A stretch of DNA of 55,231 nt from an uncultured Pseudomonadota bacterium (GTDB lineage Bacteria; Myxococcota_A; UBA796; SXON01). Both the position numbers and the translations under genes were made by a program. The stretch lies in contig CAIQVJ010000052.1 of the NCBI GenBank assembly GCA_903875225.1, positions 1-55,231 of the forward strand, given 5' to 3'. Position 1 is the stretch's first letter. Every line of letters begins with the position of its first letter. The notes under the pieces were generated by a model. That model was not told the origin of the DNA, did not search any database, and saw only the letters and a program-made list of their open reading frames with translations. Shown piece by piece: positions 44,549 to 52,124 of this stretch.

Positions 44549-46422
44549 TATTCCCGCTCCACCCGCAGCGCGGCGAAGGACTGAGCCCACTCGTCGAACA
44601 CGCCTCGCGTGGCGGCGCTCGCCGAGGTCGGGAGGGTTGGCAGCGGGAGCTCCGGGGGGGCCTGCACGATCGTGACCCCCGCGGTCGCCGCGCCGGCGCT
44701 CGCGTCGATGTCGACCACGCCGTTCTTCCGCCCGGCCGTGTAGTAGATGACCGCCACTCCGGAGGCGCCGGTGGTCACGGACTCCGGCACGGAGCCGTCC
44801 CCGAGGCCCAGGGTCACCGTGACGGGCACGTTGGGCACCGGATAGCCGAACTCGTCCAGCGTGGTGATCGTGAGCATCGAGCTCGAGAGCCCGTCTGCCG
44901 GGAGACGGGTGTGGGAGGGGATCAGCAGGATCTGCGTCATCTGGTTGCCGGTGACCGGCGCGGCGACCGAGGCCGAGACCTCGACGGGGCCGGTGCCGGT
45001 GGTGGCGAACGCCGCATCGTAGCTGCCGGACTTCAGGTCGGTGATCCCCTGCAGGGTCGCGCCATTGGCCGAGCAGGTGAGCGTACGGCCCGGGAGCGGC
45101 GCTCCGGTCGGCCCCGCCACCAGCGCGGTGATGGTCAGGCTCTTCGCGGCTGCTGCAAGGGTGGGCGGGTTCGCGCTCATCGCCACCCGCGCTGCCCGGA
45201 CCGGGAGGAGGAGGAGCGGGCGGGTCTCCGTCTGGAGGGCCGTGGCGTTCTCCAGCTTCACCGTCAGGCTCGCCTTGACGGGGGCGTTCCCGTCGGGTGG
45301 GGTGTAGGTGGCGACGTAGACTCCGCCGCCCTCCAGGCGTGCCGGCCCGATGGTCCCGGCAGTCACCGAGAACTGCACGCTGGCCTGATCGTCGAGGGCA
45401 CCCTCCGGGGTGTAGACCACCGCCCGGATCGGCACCTGGAGCCTCGAGTCGGAGGGGATCCCGGCGGCCGTCGCGAACAGGGCGATCCGTCGGGTTTCGG
45501 GGATCTTCAGGTCGAGCGGCTGCTCCGAGATCGTCCCGCCGGCGCCGGCCACCTTCTGGCTCGCCGAGGTCACGCCGGGCGCCAGGACGATCGGGATCTT
45601 CGCATGCCCCTTGGAGTCCGTCTTCACCGGGCCGAAGTCCCGACCGCCGACGTTCAGGACGATGGCGGTGTTGGGGGGGCCCACCACGGCCTGGGTCACG
45701 TTCGCGGTCAGCGGCACCGCGAGCGCGCCGTAGGTGCGGAGCGGGTCGGCGGCGTCCACCGCGGTGATGATCTGCAGCTGGGGCACGCTGCCGGGAGGGG
45801 AGGTGTAGAGGGCGTTGAACACCCCGTTGCCCACGTTCGTCACGTTGGTCGGGACGCCGGCGGTGGCGTTCAGCGCCAGGTGCAGGCCAGCGAGGGCCCT
45901 CGGATCACCGCCCGCGAACGTGAACCCGATGCTGGCTGTCTTGTCCACGCCCAGGGTCAGCTTCGCCGGATTGGCCGCCACCGCCACCGTTCGGCTGCGC
46001 GTGGCAGACACGGGGAACGACCAGGTGCGATCGACGGCGGCCTTGCTGGGGAGCTTGCCCTTGAGGGACACAGAGGCCGTGCCGGGGGCGTCCGCCTTCG
46101 CGGGTGTGAAGCCGATGTGGTACAGGCCGCCGCCCTTGTCCTCGGGGCCGGTGGTGAGGCCACCCGTGGAGGTCAGCTTCAGCGCCATGCCCACGATCGG
46201 CGTCCCATCCGGGTTGAGCGCGAGGACGTACAGATCGACCGGCGTCGATCCATCGCCGACCACGTCGGAGGGGCGGAGGAGCTCCAGCACGGCCGAGCCC
46301 TCGAACACGGGTGCCGGAGCCGCTGCGGCGGTGGGGACGGTGCCATGGACGACGATGCCCGAAGCGGACAGCACCAGGGCGAGGAGCAGGGCGGCTGGGG
46401 TTCCGGGGGGGGGTCGGGTCAT
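44548..46422 (-). CDS. Secreted protein with repeated bacterial Ig-like domains
   Basis: ATG 46422 has GGAG upstream. A signal peptide (PAALLLALVLSASGIVVHG) is followed by about 590 residues of repeated beta-sandwich units of the invasin/Big type, each with the pattern D-G-x-P-x-x-x-x-x-x-x-T (DVVGDGSTPVDLYVLALNPD, LPADGLSSSMLTITTLDEFG, VTTGASGVAVIYYTAG). The tail (FDEWAQSFAALRVERE) is polar with no anchor. It probably works as a periplasmic or surface scaffold. It is the last gene of a likely operon with the two genes upstream. Confidence 0.8.
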   Translation of the reverse strand: MTRPPPGTPAALLLALVLSASGIVVHGTVPTAAAAPAPVFEGSAVLELLRPSDVVGDGSTPVDLYVLALNPDGTPIVGMALKLTSTGGLTTGPEDKGGGLYHIGFTPAKADAPGTASVSLKGKLPSKAAVDRTWSFPVSATRSRTVAVAANPAKLTLGVDKTASIGFTFAGGDPRALAGLHLALNATAGVPTNVTNVGNGVFNALYTSPPGSVPQLQIITAVDAADPLRTYGALAVPLTANVTQAVVGPPNTAIVLNVGGRDFGPVKTDSKGHAKIPIVLAPGVTSASQKVAGAGGTISEQPLDLKIPETRRIALFATAAGIPSDSRLQVPIRAVVYTPEGALDDQASVQFSVTAGTIGPARLEGGGVYVATYTPPDGNAPVKASLTVKLENATALQTETRPLLLLPVRAARVAMSANPPTLAAAAKSLTITALVAGPTGAPLPGRTLTCSANGATLQGITDLKSGSYDAAFATTGTGPVEVSASVAAPVTGNQMTQILLIPSHTRLPADGLSSSMLTITTLDEFGYPVPNVPVTVTLGLGDGSVPESVTTGASGVAVIYYTAGRKNGVVDIDASAGAATAGVTIVQAPPELPLPTLPTSASAATRGVFDEWAQSFAALRVERE

Positions 46423-46497
46423 CTCGGCTCCGTTCGGGGTAGTCGCTGGGCTATCCCCGACGCCGTGCCCGGGCACATGACGCGGCCCGCGTCGGGC

Positions 46498-48564
46498 CTA
46501 CTTGCGCTGTGGGCCCGCGCCGAGGCGCTCGAGCAGCTCGGCTGCACCCGGCTGGCCCGCCCAGGCGGCTTGACGGGCCTGGGTCGCGGCCTCGTCGAGG
46601 CGGCCCGCGGCGGCGAGGCGCTGCGCGTACGCGAGACGGGCCGGCACGGGGAACGCGTCGTCCAGGCGCCTCGACGCGTCGTCGAGCATCCGGAGAACGT
46701 CTTCGTCGCGCCCCGCGGCCTGGGCGATCCGCGCCCCGTCCAGCGCGTACTGGCCCTCGTCAAAGCGTGCCGCACCTTCCCGGGCCGCTGCCAGCGCCTC
46801 GTCGGTCCGGCCGGCCGCTGCGAGGGCGTCCGTCGCGACCATCCAGTCCGGACCCGCATCGTCGGCGATCAGGGCCGCCGCGACGTCCGCCAGGTGGGAG
46901 GCGTCGCCCTGCCGGCAGGCGGCGAGCCGCAGGCCCAGGATTCCGGGGTACCGGGCGTTGGGCGTCAGGGCGTCGAGTGTGGAAGCCTCGGCCCACTGGG
47001 CCTCGGCGTCGGCGCAGGAGGACCCCTCGACCGGCTGGTCGTCGCACAGCGCCAGGGCGCGCAGGGTCACCCCCGGGGCGATCCCGCTCCCCGCGGGCAC
47101 GAACAGCGTCCGGTCCAGGTCGACGTACGCAGCGCGCCAGTCCGAACCGTCGCGGAGCCGTCGACACAGCATGCTGTCCTTGCGAACCAGGGCCGCGTCG
47201 ACGCCGACGGTCTGGGTGAGCTGGCGGAACGTGTCCAGGCTGCGCTGTGCCTGTCGCCAGAGCGTGTGGGTCTCCGCCGTGAAGAACGTCGGGGTACGAC
47301 CGTCGATCGCGATCGCCCACCGACCGGCGAGGCGCCAACCCAGGTAGCCGCCGTCCTCATAGTGGTTGTACAGGTTCCCCGTGCCTGTTTCGAGCAGGCG
47401 GGCGGCGTCCTCCGGCAGGTGGAGTCCGCGCAGGCCGATGACGCCGAAATGCCCGGCTTTCTTCGCGAGGCTCGTGCCCGGGACGAGCAGGAGCGCGACG
47501 ATGCACACCAGCGCGCTTCCGGCTGTGCGCACCGGGCTGCTGCGTCCGGCTCCGGGCGAGGTGGCCTGCAGCGCCAGGGGGAGGGCCAGCAGGGCCCCGG
47601 CCGCTCGAAAGCGCACCGCCGTGAGCGCGAGCGCGGTTCCAAGGACGAAGCACGCGGCATCGCGCCAGAAGCCGGTCGGGCGTGCCCGGCCCGCCCCGAG
47701 CGCCGACAGCCCGACAGCCCAGACGAGGAGGGCTGCGGCCTGTGGCCCCCAACCGGTCGGCCAGAGATCCGCGAGCGCAGGAGGCCGCATGTCGGCGATG
47801 TGGCGCGCGGAGTCGCTGCCGGCGTGATGGAACACCTCCTGGATCACGCCCACGCTGCGCGGATTGGCGAGGAGCGCCACGACGCCGCAGACGAGAGCCG
47901 CGCGCCCCCAGGCGAGCGCGACCTTCGAGTCCCGACCCGACAATGCCTCCGCGGCGGGGAACAGGAGCAGCAGGGGGAGGAGCACGTGGGAGACGTGGAT
48001 CTGGGCCCAGACCAGCTGGCCGAGGCCCAACCAGAGGATGCCCCTTCGCGTGGGCGGCGGCCCGCCCAGGCGCTGCAGCGCGAGGGCGAGCCCCAGCAGC
48101 ATGAGGCTCTGCGGCCGGGGGGCGAACTGGTCGCTGATCGCCAGCACGGTGAGCGAGACGAGGAGGAGCCTTCCGGGGTGGGGCAGGGCCGCCGCGGGCG
48201 CGTCTCCTTCGGGCTCGGCCACGTGCGTTCGGGTGAGCAGCCAGGCCGTGACGCCCGCTGCCAGGGCGACGGTGATGGTGACGCCCTCCGGGCCCCCCGC
48301 CCTCCATGCGGCGTACAGCCCCAGTTGGAACAGCCACTCCGTGTCCACCCACGTTCCCGACTGCAGGAAGGAGGAGTGATCCACCAGCCACCATCCGTGC
48401 TGCGCCAGGACCGCGCGGGCACCGGACAGGTGCCACCACAGATCGGGGTCCTCGAGGGGGGCCAGGAGCGCAGCGGCAGCGCCGAGCGCCAGGAGCACCG
48501 GGGCGAGGACGGAGAGGCGGGGACCGGCGATCGGCCGCGAGGAGCGGGCATTGTCGGTCTGCAT
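46498..48564 (-). CDS. Polytopic membrane protein with C-terminal TPR repeats
   Basis: The 688-aa protein has about ten transmembrane helices in its first ~370 residues and the motif DPDLWWHLSGARAVLA near the first periplasmic loop, typical of GT-C-like membrane proteins of unknown substrate. A soluble domain follows (NLYNHYEDGGYLGWRLAGRW, IDGRTPTFF), then Ala-rich tetratricopeptide-like helices (ATDALAAAGRTDEALAAARE, RLAYAQRLAAAGRLDEAATQ). A glycosyl-transfer role is possible but unproven. The gene begins 9 nt after the AgmX-like gene. Confidence 0.8.
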   Translation of the reverse strand: MQTDNARSSRPIAGPRLSVLAPVLLALGAAAALLAPLEDPDLWWHLSGARAVLAQHGWWLVDHSSFLQSGTWVDTEWLFQLGLYAAWRAGGPEGVTITVALAAGVTAWLLTRTHVAEPEGDAPAAALPHPGRLLLVSLTVLAISDQFAPRPQSLMLLGLALALQRLGGPPPTRRGILWLGLGQLVWAQIHVSHVLLPLLLLFPAAEALSGRDSKVALAWGRAALVCGVVALLANPRSVGVIQEVFHHAGSDSARHIADMRPPALADLWPTGWGPQAAALLVWAVGLSALGAGRARPTGFWRDAACFVLGTALALTAVRFRAAGALLALPLALQATSPGAGRSSPVRTAGSALVCIVALLLVPGTSLAKKAGHFGVIGLRGLHLPEDAARLLETGTGNLYNHYEDGGYLGWRLAGRWAIAIDGRTPTFFTAETHTLWRQAQRSLDTFRQLTQTVGVDAALVRKDSMLCRRLRDGSDWRAAYVDLDRTLFVPAGSGIAPGVTLRALALCDDQPVEGSSCADAEAQWAEASTLDALTPNARYPGILGLRLAACRQGDASHLADVAAALIADDAGPDWMVATDALAAAGRTDEALAAAREGAARFDEGQYALDGARIAQAAGRDEDVLRMLDDASRRLDDAFPVPARLAYAQRLAAAGRLDEAATQARQAAWAGQPGAAELLERLGAGPQRK

Positions 48565-48573
48565 CGAACCCCC

Positions 48574-49512
48574 TTACCAGCCGGCGGCGCCGAACCTCAC
48601 GGTCTTCGTGACCGGCTGCTCGTAGGTGAGCGGGGCGAACTTCCAGGCGGAGACCGTCTTGACGAGACAGGCTTCAAGCTGGCTGTCGTGATTGGCGACG
48701 GGGTCGACCTGGACCGAGTGGGTGCTGCCGTCCTTGGCGACCGAGAAGGAGAGCTTCCAGCCCCCGGCGAGGTCGGGCACCTGCTTGAGACGGGTGTTGT
48801 AGCAGGACTGGATCTGCGGGTTGTACCGGCTCATGACCTGCTTGAGCATGGCGAAGACCTCACCCTCGTCGGAGAGCGGCTTGCCGCCTGCCGCTCCGGT
48901 GATGGGGGCGGACTCCAGCATCAGGGAGTTGCCCTGGCTCGCGGAGATCGCGAGCGGAGCGTCGGCTCCCTGCGTGGTGCTGGCGTGTCGTGGTCCCGTG
49001 GCGACCTGGGGGGTCTCGACCGGCGGGTTCGTGGTCAGCGCGTCGGGGACGGTCGCATCGCCGAGCGAGGGGGGCCCTCCGAGCGAGGTGAGGGAGGAGT
49101 GCACGGGGCGCTTGGCGTTCGGAGTCGCCACGGGGGTCATCGCCTCGGGCGCGGTGGAGGGCTCCGTTGGCACCACCGCCTCCTGCAGGGGCGGCAGGTA
49201 GAGGTCGTCCGGCATCTCATACGTGCGGGCGGCTCGCTCCTGTCGCGCCTGCCAGACCGCCACGCCGCCGCCCACCGAGAGCAGGAACACCGCGATCATC
49301 CCGTACACGATGTTCCTGTTCCGGCCGGACTTCGCCCTGGCGGCAGCCTCGACAGCCGCCTTCTGCCTCGCGACGGCTCCCGGATCGGTCGGGGCCTCCT
49401 CGCCCGGGATCTCGAGCAGGCAGTGGGGACAGTTGCCCCCGAACTGCAACAGGTCTGGCTGGATGCCCCCCTTGCAGAACGGACAGGAGGCGGAGCGCGC
49501 TGCGGCTTTCAT
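48574..49512 (-). CDS. AgmX/PglI C-terminal domain protein with zinc ribbon
   Basis: ATG 49512. The 312-aa protein has an N-terminal zinc ribbon (CPFCKGG and CPHCLLEIPG), a charged helix, one transmembrane segment (IVYGMIAVFLLSVGGGVAVW), a Pro/Thr-rich periplasmic linker, and a TonB-like C-terminal domain of the AgmX/PglI type (YNPQIQSCYNTRLKQVP, WKLSFSVAKDGSTHSVQV, CLVKTVSAWKFAPL). In myxobacteria such proteins are linked to gliding and envelope-spanning machines. It may couple a cytosolic signal to an outer-membrane partner, perhaps the Ig-like protein of the same operon. Confidence 0.85.
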   Translation of the reverse strand: MKAAARSASCPFCKGGIQPDLLQFGGNCPHCLLEIPGEEAPTDPGAVARQKAAVEAAARAKSGRNRNIVYGMIAVFLLSVGGGVAVWQARQERAARTYEMPDDLYLPPLQEAVVPTEPSTAPEAMTPVATPNAKRPVHSSLTSLGGPPSLGDATVPDALTTNPPVETPQVATGPRHASTTQGADAPLAISASQGNSLMLESAPITGAAGGKPLSDEGEVFAMLKQVMSRYNPQIQSCYNTRLKQVPDLAGGWKLSFSVAKDGSTHSVQVDPVANHDSQLEACLVKTVSAWKFAPLTYEQPVTKTVRFGAAGW

Positions 49513-49573
49513 GGTCACGGCGCAAGGGTAGCAGGTGGATGGGGAGTGCGGCAAGGCGCCGAGCGCATCCCCC

Positions 49574-50437
49574 TCACGCGCCGCTCACTTTGGGGCCGGA
49601 CCACTCGGACATGCCGCCGAGCACATTGCACACGTCAGAGGCGCCGATGCTCGTCATGAACTCCGCCGCGGCCGCGCTGCGCCCGCCGCCCTGACACACG
49701 AAGATGATGTTCGTGGTCTGCTTGAGCTCCGCGTAGCGGTGGGGCAACTCGTCCACCGGGATGAGCTGCGCCATCGGGGCGTGCTCGCGCTCCCACTCCG
49801 CCTTCGTCCGAACGTCGACCAGGATGTAGGGCGAGTCCTTCTCCTGGAGGAGGAGCATGGCTTCGGCGGACTCGATGTCCCGGACCGCCGCGGGGCCACG
49901 CCCGGGGTCGCGGATCGTGGACGACGACGTGTGGTGCGCGGCCGCCGCGGGGGGGGCAGGCACGTCCTTGCCCTCGGCGCGTGCGATCACTTCGAGAAGC
50001 ACCTCCACGTCCGGGAACCCGCGCTGCGAGTACAGCACGTTGCCATCCTTGCCGACGACGACGGTGGTGTCCTTGCAGATCGGGCGAACCCGGCTCGATG
50101 CGCGGAAGCCGCGCGCGGCGAACGCCATGGGGTCGTAGAGCAGGAAGAACTGGATGCCCAGGCGGGATCTGAAGTCGCGGAGCTTGTCCGTGCGCGCCGT
50201 GTGGACGCCGAAGATGCCGCACTCGAGCGCCTCGAAGCGTGCCTGGTGGGTCTGCATCGTCTTCAGGAACGTCTCGGTCGCATTGTCGTCCATGCGCCGG
50301 AAGAAGATGAGCACGACGTTCAGGTGTGTCTTGAAGTCGGCGAGCTTGATCCACGTTCCTTCGTCGGCCGTGAGCGAAAGTGGAGTCGCGGGACGCCCCG
50401 CCTCCAGAGGTTTCCAGCTCAGCAAATCTGTGATCAT
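49574..50437 (-). CDS. Peroxiredoxin-like domain fused to rhodanese
   Basis: ATG 50437 starts a 287-aa protein. Residues 1-150 have the AhpC/TSA-type thioredoxin fold (LNVVLIFFRRMDDNATETF, IQFFLLYDPMAFAARGF, DTTVVVGKDGNVLYSQRG), but the position of the peroxidatic Cys is occupied by polar residues, so peroxide reduction by the usual route is unlikely. After a linker, residues about 190-285 are a rhodanese domain (YILVDVRTKAEWEREHAP) with the active-site loop CQGGGRSAAAAEF. It may handle sulfane sulfur. It is divergent from the Cys-cluster gene at 50508. Confidence 0.85.
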   Translation of the reverse strand: MITDLLSWKPLEAGRPATPLSLTADEGTWIKLADFKTHLNVVLIFFRRMDDNATETFLKTMQTHQARFEALECGIFGVHTARTDKLRDFRSRLGIQFFLLYDPMAFAARGFRASSRVRPICKDTTVVVGKDGNVLYSQRGFPDVEVLLEVIARAEGKDVPAPPAAAAHHTSSSTIRDPGRGPAAVRDIESAEAMLLLQEKDSPYILVDVRTKAEWEREHAPMAQLIPVDELPHRYAELKQTTNIIFVCQGGGRSAAAAEFMTSIGASDVCNVLGGMSEWSGPKVSGA

Positions 50438-50507
50438 CGGCACTCCGGGGCGCCGACGCAGTATCCTTTTGCCCTGACCCCGGCATGGCCCCGGGGTAGA
50501 GGACCGC

Positions 50508-51557
50508 ATGCAGACCCTCCCCGCGGCTCGCTGGTCCTGTCATGGATGTGGGGCGTGCTGCCGTGAGTTCCGGCTCGGACCGGTGGAGCCGGAGGTCGTA
50601 GCTGCCCTCACGAGCGCGGGGGCAGCCACGCTCGCGGGGTGTGAGGACTGGGTCGTGCGGGAGCCCGGCCCCGGCGGCGAGGTGGGGTGGTTCCTGCGGC
50701 ATCGCGATGGTGCGTGTGTGTTCCTGTTGCCCGACAACCGGTGCGTGATCCACGCGGAGCTTGGCGCCGAAGCGAAGCCCGGCTTCTGTCAGGAATTCCC
50801 GTTTCGTCGCCTGCGGGATCCGAATGGTGAAATTCTCATGATCCGGGCCTCGTGCGCGGGGTTCCACGCCTCCAGCGTGACCGGCGAGCCGCTCGCTGAG
50901 CAGATCGTGGCGTTCTCGACCCTTCCCCGGCTCGGGCCCCCGGCGGTGTTCGCGCCCGATGCGGTGGCCATCCTCCCGGGCGCGGGGGTGGGCCTCGCGG
51001 ACTGGATGCGGCTCGAGGGTGCGCTCCTCCGCCGCTGGCAGCAGGTGGACGCGGGCGTGCAGGAGCCCGAGGACACAGCCAGGCAGCTCATGATCGCGGC
51101 CACCGACGCGCTGGGGCGCACACTCCCTGCGGGGCGGTACCGGCTGGCTGCGGATGCGGTGCGGGAGGGGATGCGTCTGGTGGTGAACGCCGCGATCACG
51201 CAGGAGTCTGGGGAGACCGAGGCGTGGCAGAGGTCACTCGTGCGCGACGTGCTGCGGATCCTCGATGCGAACGGGGAGCGACGCCCGCTGGCCGTGGACG
51301 CCCGGCGGTACCTGCACCTGCTGCTGGGCCAGGCGCTGCTGGGGAAGCAGGTCGTGGCGGCGGGGAGCCTCGCGGCCCTGTTCGGGCGGTTCGTCTTCGA
51401 GCTGGATCTCGTGCGCACGAGCCCCGGAGAAGGGCCCGTGGACGCTGCTTCTGCCAGCGCGGTGCTCGTGCCCTGGCTGCGATTCTCCGAGAACCCGATG
51501 GTGACCGCGATGCTGCGCCGCGCCGCTCCGGCGCTGGTGGAGCTGGCGTCCGGGTGA
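50508..51557 (+). CDS. YkgJ-family cysteine-cluster protein
   Basis: The 349-aa protein opens with CHGCGACCREF and has the remaining cluster Cys in CVFLLPDNRCVIH and PGFCQEFPFR, the pattern of the YkgJ/Fli(B)-like zinc- or iron-chelating family. The remaining ~230 residues are helical and specific to longer members. Function unknown; related proteins act in metal handling or protein modification. There is no signal peptide. ATG 50508 is the first in frame after the divergent promoter region. Confidence 0.85.
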   Translation: MQTLPAARWSCHGCGACCREFRLGPVEPEVVAALTSAGAATLAGCEDWVVREPGPGGEVGWFLRHRDGACVFLLPDNRCVIHAELGAEAKPGFCQEFPFRRLRDPNGEILMIRASCAGFHASSVTGEPLAEQIVAFSTLPRLGPPAVFAPDAVAILPGAGVGLADWMRLEGALLRRWQQVDAGVQEPEDTARQLMIAATDALGRTLPAGRYRLAADAVREGMRLVVNAAITQESGETEAWQRSLVRDVLRILDANGERRPLAVDARRYLHLLLGQALLGKQVVAAGSLAALFGRFVFELDLVRTSPGEGPVDAASASAVLVPWLRFSENPMVTAMLRRAAPALVELASG

Positions 51558-51588
51558 TGTGGATTTTTGAGGCAAAGAGACATCCCAC

Positions 51589-51617
51589 TTGATCCGCAGC
51601 GCGACGTTCGCTATACG
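51589..51617 (+). promoter_or_regulatory. Sigma-70-like promoter of the acidic protein gene
   Basis: TTGATC (51589-51594), 17 nt, TATACG (51612-51617), with four of six matches in each box and ideal spacing. A GGAGA ribosome-binding site then precedes the ATG at 51641. Confidence 0.5.
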
Positions 51618-51640
51618 CGCGGCGACTGGAGACCGTTCCC

Positions 51641-52048
51641 ATGATGCAACTTCCCCACGAGCTTCGCGACACCGTCGTCGAGCAACTCGACGAGTACCTC
51701 GAGAGCCAGAACGGTACCCCCGACGCCGAGGCGGTCGCAGCGTTCGTCGTGGACCTGCTGGGCACCGCCGCGGATGACCTCAAGCTCCCCGATGCCGACG
51801 ACATCGTGCTCAAGCTGGAGACCTCCGGCGAGCTCGAGGCCTCGCTGCTCGAACTGCTCGAGGAGCACTTCGAGTCCTCCGAGGACATGGAGTTCACCGC
51901 CGAGGACATCCTCGCGCTCATCGAGAAGGTGTGCGACGTCGAGTGGACCACCAAGGACGACGAAGACGCCGAAGAGGAGGATGAGGAGGACGATCCGGAC
52001 GGCTTCTTCGACGACATGGGCGGGGGCGACGAAGACGAGGACATGTAG
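51641..52048 (+). CDS. Acidic protein of unknown function (135 aa)
   Basis: The first ~105 residues are helical (ELRDTVVEQLDEYLESQNG, AEAVAAFVVDLLGTAADDL, ASLLELLEEHFESSE). The tail is a run of Asp and Glu (EDAEEEDEEDDPDG to DEDEDM). Such tails are found in DNA-mimic or chaperone-like proteins and in ribosome-associated factors, but nothing specific can be claimed. It has the best sigma-70-like promoter seen in the window, which suggests steady expression. Confidence 0.75.
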   Translation: MMQLPHELRDTVVEQLDEYLESQNGTPDAEAVAAFVVDLLGTAADDLKLPDADDIVLKLETSGELEASLLELLEEHFESSEDMEFTAEDILALIEKVCDVEWTTKDDEDAEEEDEEDDPDGFFDDMGGGDEDEDM

Positions 52049-52124
52049 TGACCCGTCCGGGATATCTTCCCGGTGTGACCGCAGAACCTCGCATCTCCCC
52101 CACCACACCTGACTGGGGCGTCCG

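Noticed and set aside
44911..49659. A 1582-codon open frame on the plus strand
   Set aside because: It runs antisense to three well-supported minus-strand genes, and its translation is Arg/Gly/Ala-rich with no domain pattern. It is a third-position GC shadow.
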